Shown: one piece after another, positions 8,799 through 15,521 of the stretch
Numbering within the stretch: the stretch's first letter is position 1
Layout: every line of letters begins with the position of its first letter
Assembly (NCBI GenBank): GCA_965216205.1
Contig: OZ244139.1
Coordinates: 4,030,001 to 4,094,000, forward strand
Source of the DNA: CADEDH01 sp965216205
Lineage (GTDB): Bacteria > Actinomycetota > Acidimicrobiia > Acidimicrobiales > SZUA-35
Reading direction: 5' to 3'
Length of the DNA stretch: 64,000 nt
Notes under the pieces: generated by a model
What the model was told of the DNA's origin: nothing
Databases searched by the model: none
What the model saw: only the letters and a program-made list of their open reading frames with translations
Program-made: the position numbers and the translations under genes

Positions 8799-10310
8799 TC
8801 AGCGGCGGAGGTGGGGGTCGGACTGACGGGCCCACGCCCGGACGGTGTAGACGCTGTCGCCGGACAGCACGCCCCCGCGGGCGAACAGCCGACCGGACTG
8901 CCAGTTCGACAGGCCGAGCTCCGGCTTCTCGAACGCGTACTGACCGTCGACCCAGCGGGTGAAGCCATCGCCCACGAACGGGGCGTCGATCGCCGACCAG
9001 AACCGTTCCTGCTCGGCCTCGTCATCGCTGACGAGGCTCGCCGCGAACCGGGGCGACTGGTCGTTGAACGCTGCGACGGCGTCGTCGACCGAGTCGAAGA
9101 CCGCGATCGTGATCTCCGGCGACTCCTCCCACTCCCATTCGTGGCCGAGCCGGTCGTCGCCGATCTCCTCCACGAGCTGTTCGGTGGCGGGCCCGTGGGC
9201 CCGGACCACCTCGCCGGTCCGGTCGAGCCAGTCGGGGGGAACGAACCGGCGGGCGGCAGCGGTCACGTGGACCTTGGGGGCGACGCCCCGCTCGGCGGCG
9301 GCTGCGTCGAGCCCGCGCAGCACCAGCGGGACCAGCTCGCCCGCCGATTCCCGCAGCACGGCACAGGTGTTGAGGGTGTTGCAGACCTTGCGGTCGAGCG
9401 AGTTGACGACGACCGCCTCGAGTCGGGCCGGCCCGCACGCCTCGCCGGTGACCACCCAGGCCCCGCCGGTGCCGTGCAGGCTCACCGCCGTGCCGACCTG
9501 GCGGGCGACGGCCCCGAGCTGGGCCACGGCGGGGCCACTCCCCCGGGCCACCGCGAGGCCGAGGCGGGGGTCGCTGAACATCGCCCAGCCGGCGGCGTGG
9601 GCTGCGCTGTCCACGAGGCCCGCCGACCCGGCCGGCAACCCGGCGGCGGCGAGGGCCGGGTCGAGGGCGTCGGCCACGATCGCCCGGGCGGTGCCCAGGG
9701 CGTCGGAGCCGATGCGGAACACCACCGAGTTGCCGCTGCGGAGGACCCCGCAGGCATCGGCGAACACGTTCGGTCGGCCCTCGAACACGAACCCGACCAC
9801 CCCGAGACCAGCGAGCCGCTGCTCCACCCGCCAGCCGGTGTGGTCGACCGAATCGACGAGCGCGTTCCTCGACGACGGCGCATCGCGCCACAGCCGCAGC
9901 CCCTCGATCATCCCGATCCGCATCTGCGGGCTGAGCTCGAGCCGGGTCGTCGAACGACCCCGAGCCCTGGCCTGCTCGACGTCGTCCCTGTTGGCGGCGG
10001 CGATCGAGGCGAAGCACTCGTCGTCCTCCAGGTTGGCGGCGAACCGCTCGTAGAAGTCGGAGACCGCCTCGTCGGCGACGGCGCCGAGGGCGAGGAACGC
10101 CCGGTGGGCCCGTGCCACCGCGGTGGTGGCGATCGTCCACTCCCGCTCGGGTACGTGGAGCAGGTCGCCGGTGTCGTCGACCACGATCAACCGGTCGCCC
10201 GGCTCGAACGCCGCCGCGATCTCGTCGGGCACCCGGACCGTGCGGTTCCCGCCGAACACGATCCGCTGGCCGGCCTCCAACGACGTCAACTCCTCGATGC
10301 GGTTCACCAC
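8799..10310 (-). CDS. proA: ProA-like glutamate-5-semialdehyde dehydrogenase
   Basis: A 503-residue aldehyde dehydrogenase-superfamily protein of the gamma-glutamyl phosphate reductase type. The catalytic Cys lies in 'NSLDRKVCNTLNTCAVL' (~residue 300). 'GFVFEGRPNVFADACGVLR' replaces the usual ESRPNVTxDAxxLCL segment, and 'SGNSVVFRIGSDA' replaces the usual SGNAVILRGG. The final 'RFGLSTNR'-like region reads 'LGLSNWQSGRLFARGG'. It has an extra ~65 residues at the N-terminus compared with standard ProA (~420 residues). The expected reaction is NADPH-dependent reduction of glutamyl-5-phosphate in proline synthesis. The divergent nucleotide/substrate motifs leave open a related substrate. No proB is nearby. 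Confidence 0.7.
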   Translation of the reverse strand: MVNRIEELTSLEAGQRIVFGGNRTVRVPDEIAAAFEPGDRLIVVDDTGDLLHVPEREWTIATTAVARAHRAFLALGAVADEAVSDFYERFAANLEDDECFASIAAANRDDVEQARARGRSTTRLELSPQMRIGMIEGLRLWRDAPSSRNALVDSVDHTGWRVEQRLAGLGVVGFVFEGRPNVFADACGVLRSGNSVVFRIGSDALGTARAIVADALDPALAAAGLPAGSAGLVDSAAHAAGWAMFSDPRLGLAVARGSGPAVAQLGAVARQVGTAVSLHGTGGAWVVTGEACGPARLEAVVVNSLDRKVCNTLNTCAVLRESAGELVPLVLRGLDAAAAERGVAPKVHVTAAARRFVPPDWLDRTGEVVRAHGPATEQLVEEIGDDRLGHEWEWEESPEITIAVFDSVDDAVAAFNDQSPRFAASLVSDDEAEQERFWSAIDAPFVGDGFTRWVDGQYAFEKPELGLSNWQSGRLFARGGVLSGDSVYTVRAWARQSDPHLRR

Positions 10311-10335
10311 CCCAGTGTGCCGGAGCGGCCCGTCG

Positions 10336-11022
10336 TCACACGAGGGGCACGAACCGGACCGGACCGAGGTTCTCGTCGGTGAAGCGACCGCCCTGCCGGC
10401 GCAGCCGGAAGAGAAGCTGGGTCTGCCGCCGTCGACCGATGGGGATGATCATCCGCCCACCCTCGGCGAGCTGGGCGAGCAGGCGCCGGGGAACCATCCG
10501 GGGGCAGGCGGTGACCACGATCGCGTCGTAGGGCGCGGCCGGTTCCCACCCAGCGGCGCCGTCGCCGACGACGACGGTGACACGGTCGAAGCCGTCCCGC
10601 CGGAGCCGCTGGCGGGCCCGCTCGGCCAGGTCGGCGAGCCGTTCGATGGTCCACACCTCAGCGGCCAGGCATCCGAGGACGGCGGCCCCGTAGCCCGAGC
10701 CGGTGCCGACTTCGAGCACGGTGTCGTGCTCGGTGATCTCGGCGGCGGCCGCCATGAGCGCCACGATGTAGGGCTGGCTGATCGTCTGGTCGTGGCCGAT
10801 CGGCAGCGGCCGGTCCTCATAGGCGTTGGGCACGTCGGCAGGGTCGACGTAGCGGTGACGCTCCACCTTGCCGATCGCCTCCAGCACTCGGCTGTCGTCG
10901 ATGCCCCGCCGGGCGAGCTCGGCGACGAGGAGGCTCCTGGCGGTCGCCGGGGACGGCGCCCTCGACGGCCCGTTCGACCGGGCCGCTGCGTCGGGCGCTG
11001 TCTCCGAGACACCGTCGTCCAT
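10336..11022 (-). CDS. pcm: protein-L-isoaspartate O-methyltransferase
   Basis: A 228-residue SAM-dependent methyltransferase of the PCMT family. After a ~30-residue disordered N-terminus come the family signatures 'RHRYVDP', 'ENxPLPIGHDQTISQPYIVA'-like residues (here the core is GHDQTISQPYIVALM, ~residues 77-91), the SAM loop 'VLEVGTGSGYGAAVL' and 'YDAIVVTACPRMVPRRLL'. It methylates L-isoaspartyl residues in damaged proteins to start their repair. Its start lies 75 bases from the divergent glutamyl-Q-tRNA synthetase gene, and the short gap presumably holds both promoters. Confidence 0.92.
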   Translation of the reverse strand: MDDGVSETAPDAAARSNGPSRAPSPATARSLLVAELARRGIDDSRVLEAIGKVERHRYVDPADVPNAYEDRPLPIGHDQTISQPYIVALMAAAAEITEHDTVLEVGTGSGYGAAVLGCLAAEVWTIERLADLAERARQRLRRDGFDRVTVVVGDGAAGWEPAAPYDAIVVTACPRMVPRRLLAQLAEGGRMIIPIGRRRQTQLLFRLRRQGGRFTDENLGPVRFVPLV

Positions 11023-11097
11023 CGCGTCCTCTCTCGCCGCGAGCCACCCCGGCGAGCGCTCACGACGCTGTGGTCACAAGTGTGCCAAGTTTTTGCG

Positions 11098-12066
11098 ATG
11101 CCGACCGGTCGATTCGCCCCGAGCCCCACGGGCCGCCTCCACCTGGGCAACCTCAGGACGGCGCTCGTCGCCTGGTTGTTCGCCCGCCACGACGGCGCTC
11201 GGCTCCTGCTCCGGTTCGACGACCTCGGCTCGGCTGCGGTCAGACCGGAGCACTACGAGACCCAGGAGGCCGACCTGGCGGCGCTCGGACTCGACTGGGA
11301 CGGCCGCCCGATCCGCCAGAGCGATCGCCTCGATCGATACGGCGAGGTCGTGGCGGCCCTGGCCGGCACCGACCTCGTCTACCCGTGCTACTGCTCGCGC
11401 CGGGAGATCCGGGAGGCGGCCCAGGCGCCGAACCGACCGCTCGCCGGTCACGGCTACCCCGGCACGTGCCGCCACCTGACCGCAGGCCAGCGGGCGGACC
11501 GGGAGGCCGCCGGTCGGGAACCGGCGCTCCGCCTCCGGGCGGCGGGGATCTCGGTGGCGTTCGTCGACCTCGTGGCCGGGCCGGTGGGCTACGAGCTCGA
11601 CGACTTCGTGATCCGACGCAACGACGGCACGCCCGCGTACCACGTGGTCACGATCGTCGACGATGCCGACTTCGGGGTGGAGCTCGTGGTGCGGGGCGAC
11701 GATCTGCTCGACTCGACGAGCCGTCAGCTCCACCTCGCCGATCTCCTGGCGGGCGTTGGTGCTGGTGTTGGTGCGGGTGCTGGTGCAAGTGCGGCTGCTG
11801 GTGGCCGGGCGACCGTGGCGCACGCCCATGTGCCGCTGGTGCTCGGCCCCGACGGTGAGCGGCTGGCCAAGCGCCACGGGGCGGTGAGCCTGGCCGACCG
11901 GGTTGCGCTCGGGGAGACGCCCGACCAGGTGCTGACGTTCCTCGCCGCTTCGCTCGGCCTGTGCGAGCCGGGCGAACCGGTGACCCCCGCCGTTCTGCTC
12001 GACCGGTTCGATCCTTCGTCGCTCCCCACCGAACCGCTCGTGCTCGACCCCGGCCCCAGCCGGTGA
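11098..12066 (+). CDS. gluQ: glutamyl-Q tRNA(Asp) synthetase
   Basis: A 322-residue GluRS paralogue lacking the anticodon-binding domain. It has the class I signature 'RFAPSPTGRLHLGNLR' (HIGH variant HLGN) and a Cys-rich zinc-binding insert ('YPCYCSRREIREA' through 'GYPGTCRHL'). The KMSKS equivalent is 'GERLAKRHGA' (~residue 258). This is the layout of YadB/GluQRS, which attaches glutamate to the queuosine base of tRNA(Asp). An odd feature is a Gly/Val/Ala repeat (GVGAGVGAGAGAS, about residues 221-235) encoded by a short degenerate repeat at ~11752-11800. It is absent from typical homologues and probably forms a flexible loop. No queuosine synthesis genes are in the window. Confidence 0.85.
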   Translation: MPTGRFAPSPTGRLHLGNLRTALVAWLFARHDGARLLLRFDDLGSAAVRPEHYETQEADLAALGLDWDGRPIRQSDRLDRYGEVVAALAGTDLVYPCYCSRREIREAAQAPNRPLAGHGYPGTCRHLTAGQRADREAAGREPALRLRAAGISVAFVDLVAGPVGYELDDFVIRRNDGTPAYHVVTIVDDADFGVELVVRGDDLLDSTSRQLHLADLLAGVGAGVGAGAGASAAAGGRATVAHAHVPLVLGPDGERLAKRHGAVSLADRVALGETPDQVLTFLAASLGLCEPGEPVTPAVLLDRFDPSSLPTEPLVLDPGPSR

Positions 12067-12120
12067 GCTCCTCGCCTCGGACCGGTGCGTCGCCAGCGGG
12101 CGGGTCGACAGGTCAGCGGG

Positions 12121-13377
12121 TCAGAACACCAGCTCGGAGAGGGTGTGGATGACGAGGCCCACGAACCCGCCGACGAGGGTGCCGTTGATGCGGATGAACT
12201 GCAGGTCGCGACCCACCTGGAGCTCGAGGCGTTCGGCGGTCTCCTGGGTGTCCCACCGCTGCACGGTGGCGGCGATGAGCTCGGCGACCTCGCCCCGGAA
12301 CTGCTCGGCGATGTAGCTGGCGGCGTCGACGATCCAACCGTCGATCTTGGCCCGCAGCTCGGGATCCCGCTGCAGCGACCGACCGGCTTCCACCAGCGCG
12401 TCCTCGAGCCGGTGGCGGAGCTCGGAGTCGGGGTCGTTGGTGGCGTCGACAAGGGCCATCTTGATGCGGTCCCACAGCGACGATGACCAGGCCCGCACCT
12501 CCGGGTGGGCGAGGAGCTGCTCCTTCAGCTCCTCCCCCTTGGCCAGCATCGCCGGCGACGCCTTCAACTCGGCGGCCAACTTCTCGGCCCTGGCGTCGAT
12601 GTCGGCCCGCAGCTCGTGGTTGTGGTCGGTCGACAGCTCGTCGAGGAAGCGCTGCACGACCTCGGCGATCTTGTCGAACACCCGATCGTCGATCTGCTCC
12701 GGTACCCACCAGGGCGACTCGCGGTAGAGCCGCTGACGGAACGAGTCGCGGTTCTCGTCGAGGAAGCGCCTGAGCCCGGTGAGGACGGCGTCGAGGAGGG
12801 CCTGGTGGTGACCGCCCTCGTTGGCGACCTCGACCGCCTTGCCCACGAGCGGCGCCACCGGGATCTGCCGGGCCCGGTTGTGGAGCGCCTGCTCGATACC
12901 GGACTGGACGAGGTCGTCCTCGAGTACCTCGGTGACCCCGGCCACCACCGCTGCGCTCTGGGCCGACACGGTCTCGGCGTTGGTCGGCACCACGAGCCAG
13001 TCGCCGACCCGGCGGGCCAGCTCGGCGCTCTCGAGCCGTTCCCGGATCACGTCGGCGGTGAGGAAGTTGTCGCGCACGAACCCGCCGAGGCTGGCCCCGA
13101 TCTGGTCCTTGCGGGCCTGGATGATCGCCGTGTGGGGGATCGGGAGCCCGAGCGGGTGGCGGAACAGCGCCGTGACCGCGAACCAGTCGGCGAACGCGCC
13201 CACCATCGCCGCCTCGGCGGTGGCCCGGATGTAGCCGAACCAGGGTTCGCTCTCCTCCAACCAACGGGCGACCACGAACACCACGGCCGCGCCGACCAGC
13301 AGCGACGTCGCCACCGCTTTCATCCGGCGGAGCTCTCGCCGCCGCTGTGAGTCGGGATGCACCTCCACGACGGTCAA
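12121..13377 (-). CDS. DUF445 family membrane protein
   Basis: A 418-residue protein of the DUF445 (YjiN-like) family. The N-terminus has a basic segment and one membrane helix (~residues 22-40). The hallmark 'AAMVGAFADWFAVTALFRHPLGLPIPHTA' region follows at ~residues 58-86 (core: GAFADWFAVTALFRHPLG). A long amphipathic helical stretch comes next, and a second hydrophobic helix lies at the extreme C-terminus (GTLVGGFVGLVIHTLSELVF). The function of the family is not established. It is divergently arranged with the YbhN-like membrane protein gene. Confidence 0.88.
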   Translation of the reverse strand: MTVVEVHPDSQRRRELRRMKAVATSLLVGAAVVFVVARWLEESEPWFGYIRATAEAAMVGAFADWFAVTALFRHPLGLPIPHTAIIQARKDQIGASLGGFVRDNFLTADVIRERLESAELARRVGDWLVVPTNAETVSAQSAAVVAGVTEVLEDDLVQSGIEQALHNRARQIPVAPLVGKAVEVANEGGHHQALLDAVLTGLRRFLDENRDSFRQRLYRESPWWVPEQIDDRVFDKIAEVVQRFLDELSTDHNHELRADIDARAEKLAAELKASPAMLAKGEELKEQLLAHPEVRAWSSSLWDRIKMALVDATNDPDSELRHRLEDALVEAGRSLQRDPELRAKIDGWIVDAASYIAEQFRGEVAELIAATVQRWDTQETAERLELQVGRDLQFIRINGTLVGGFVGLVIHTLSELVF

Positions 13378-13449
13378 GTATGCCGCCGGGCCCCGCCGGT
13401 GCTGGTCAGGACCGGGTGGCCGAGCGGGGCCGGACTCGGGTGGTGCCGT

Positions 13450-14490
13450 ATGCTCCTCGGGATGGAGGAGGTGGCGACCGACGACCGTCGTCTGCAGATC
13501 ACCTCCACCCTCCGCTCGAACTGGCTGCGGGCGCTGCTCGGCCTGGCGGTCGTGGGGGCGGCGTTCGTCTGGGCACTGCCGGCCTTCGCCTCCTACGACG
13601 ACGTCTGGTCCCGCCTCGGCGACATCTCGCCAGGCTATGGCGTTGCGCTGGCCGCCGTGGGCGCCTACAACCTCGTCGCCCCGGCCACCGTGCAGCGGGC
13701 TGCGCTACCGGGTCTGCGGTTCCGGCATGCGATCGCCACCGACTGGACCACGTCGGCCATCACCAACACGATCCCCGGCGGGAGCGCGATGTCGCTCGGG
13801 GTGACCTGGACGATGTACCGGTCGTTCGGGCTCGCCAACGGCCCGATCGCGAGGGCGATCGTGGTGACCGGCGTGTGGGACACGTTCGTGAAGTTCGGCA
13901 CGCCCCTCCTCGCCCTCGCGTGGCTGTCGACCCAGCGCCCGGTCACCCCCGGGTTCGTGCAGGCGGCGGTGATCGGGGCCGGGTTGTTCGCGGTGGTGGT
14001 TGGCCTGGGCACGGTCCTCCTCACCGGACCGGCGACCGCCCGCCGCATCGGGGGCCTCCTCGATCGGGTGCCCGTGATCGGCGATGGCTGGCCCGACCGG
14101 CTGACGTCGATTCGGGTGGACACGGTCGATCTGCTCCGCAGCCGGTGGCCCGGGTTGACCCTCTTCACCATGGCCGGTCACACCAACCTCTACCTGCTGC
14201 TGCTCGTGTGCCTGCGGGCGGTCGGGGTGACGTCGGTCGAGGCGTCGGCCGCCGCCGTGCTCGCCGCGTTCGCCTTCGGACGATTGATCACCGCGGTGCC
14301 GCTCACCCCCGGCGGCCTCGGGGTGATGGAGGTGGGCCTCACCGGCGCGCTGGCCGCCGTCGGAACCGCCGACGAGGCCACCGTGGTCGCCGCCGTCCTC
14401 CTCTTCCGCTTCCTGACCTTCGCCACCCCCATCCCCCTCGGCCTGATCTCCTGGCTCCTGTGGACCTCGGGCCGCCTCAGAGGCGGCTGA
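13450..14490 (+). CDS. YbhN/LPG-synthase-type membrane protein (UPF0104)
   Basis: A 346-residue integral membrane protein with ~8 hydrophobic helices, related to the transmembrane domain of lysylphosphatidylglycerol synthases (UPF0104/YbhN). It has family landmarks: 'SAITNTIPGGSAMSLGVTWT' with a central P-G-G, and 'AVPLTPGGLGVMEVGLTG' near the C-terminus (~residues 283-300). It carries no soluble aminoacyl-transfer domain, so a flippase-like or unknown lipid role is more likely than lipid lysinylation. An ATG 12 bases downstream (13462) is an equally possible start; neither has a strong ribosome binding site. Its end overlaps the convergent amidohydrolase by 14 bp. Confidence 0.8.
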   Translation: MLLGMEEVATDDRRLQITSTLRSNWLRALLGLAVVGAAFVWALPAFASYDDVWSRLGDISPGYGVALAAVGAYNLVAPATVQRAALPGLRFRHAIATDWTTSAITNTIPGGSAMSLGVTWTMYRSFGLANGPIARAIVVTGVWDTFVKFGTPLLALAWLSTQRPVTPGFVQAAVIGAGLFAVVVGLGTVLLTGPATARRIGGLLDRVPVIGDGWPDRLTSIRVDTVDLLRSRWPGLTLFTMAGHTNLYLLLLVCLRAVGVTSVEASAAAVLAAFAFGRLITAVPLTPGGLGVMEVGLTGALAAVGTADEATVVAAVLLFRFLTFATPIPLGLISWLLWTSGRLRGG

Positions 14491-15493
14491 AGAGGCGGGT
14501 GGCCTGCTCGGCGGCCTTGGCCCGGATCTCGTCGGCGTCGACGAGGGTGGGCACGCCGTCGGTGAGCACGGGTTTGCCGTCGACCGCCACGTCGGTCGGA
14601 TGGAGGCCCGTGGTGTAGGCGAGATGCCACGGGTCGGCGCTCGGGTAGTCCCACCGGACCACGTCGTCGGCCGCCTCGGGGAACAGCTCCCACCCCGCCG
14701 CCAACCACCGCCAGGCGTCGGCGGGGGAGGCGGTCACGTCGGTGGCGCGCCATGCGACGTAGGCCAGGCGGAACTCGTCGAGCATGTCGGCCCCGATGCC
14801 GTCGGTGCCCAGCGCCACCCGATTGGGGAACCGGGCCGGTCGGGCGTAGCCCACCGCGTTGTTCATGTTGGATCGGGGATTGTGCACGATCGTCCCCGCG
14901 AGGTCCGCCCCATCGGGCAGGTGGACGCCGTGGATCAGCAACCAGTCGTCGGTGGCCCGGCGGGCGAACGCGAGCCCCGGTTCGGCGTCGACGGGACCCT
15001 CGGCCACGTGCACGTGGACCCCGACACCGAGGTCGGCGGCGAGACCGGCGGCGGCGTCGAGCGTGCCCGGCTCGCAGGTGAATGCAGCGTGCACCCCCAC
15101 CATGCCCCGACCGCCGGCCCGGAGGAACCGCTCGTTCTCGGCGAGACCGGCGGCGGCCCCGTTGGGGCCGTGCCGGTCGGTGACGCCGTAGGCGCAGCTC
15201 ACCCGCACCCCCACCTCGGCGCAGGCGTCGGCGATGACGGTGAGGCTGCCGTCGATCGCGTTCGGCGACTCGTGGTGGTCGATGACGGCCGTGCACCCCG
15301 ACAGCAACGCTTCGAGGGCGCCGAGCTTGGCCGACCACTCGAGCATGTCGAGGTCGAGGGCGGTGTCGAGCCGCCACCAGACCTGCTCGAGCACCTCGAC
15401 GAACCCGGTCGGCGTCTTCGGCGGGGCCGGCATGCCGCGGGCGAGCGCCGAGTACAGATGGTGGTGGGCGCAGACCAGTCCCGGGGTTTCCAT
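14477..15493 (-). CDS. SsnA-like metal-dependent amidohydrolase, short N-terminus
   Basis: A 338-residue member of the amidohydrolase superfamily (SsnA/guanine deaminase/TrzN type). It begins almost directly at the metal-binding 'GLVCAHHHLYSALARGM', and further ligands are 'GVHAAFTCEP', 'VHVHVAEGPVD' (His/Glu) and 'VALGTDGIGADMLDE' (Asp). Related enzymes have ~50 residues before the HxH motif that build a small beta-sandwich with the C-terminus. Here the ATG has a perfect GGAGG at a 7-base spacing, so the short start seems real. It lies 28 bases downstream of the molybdenum hydroxylase gene on the same strand, suggesting deamination or hydrolysis of a purine-like compound. Substrate is inferred only from context. 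Confidence 0.8.
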   Translation of the reverse strand: METPGLVCAHHHLYSALARGMPAPPKTPTGFVEVLEQVWWRLDTALDLDMLEWSAKLGALEALLSGCTAVIDHHESPNAIDGSLTVIADACAEVGVRVSCAYGVTDRHGPNGAAAGLAENERFLRAGGRGMVGVHAAFTCEPGTLDAAAGLAADLGVGVHVHVAEGPVDAEPGLAFARRATDDWLLIHGVHLPDGADLAGTIVHNPRSNMNNAVGYARPARFPNRVALGTDGIGADMLDEFRLAYVAWRATDVTASPADAWRWLAAGWELFPEAADDVVRWDYPSADPWHLAYTTGLHPTDVAVDGKPVLTDGVPTLVDADEIRAKAAEQATRLFSRL

Positions 15494-15521
15494 CACGCAG
15501 CCTCCATCGCGCCGCGCCCGG

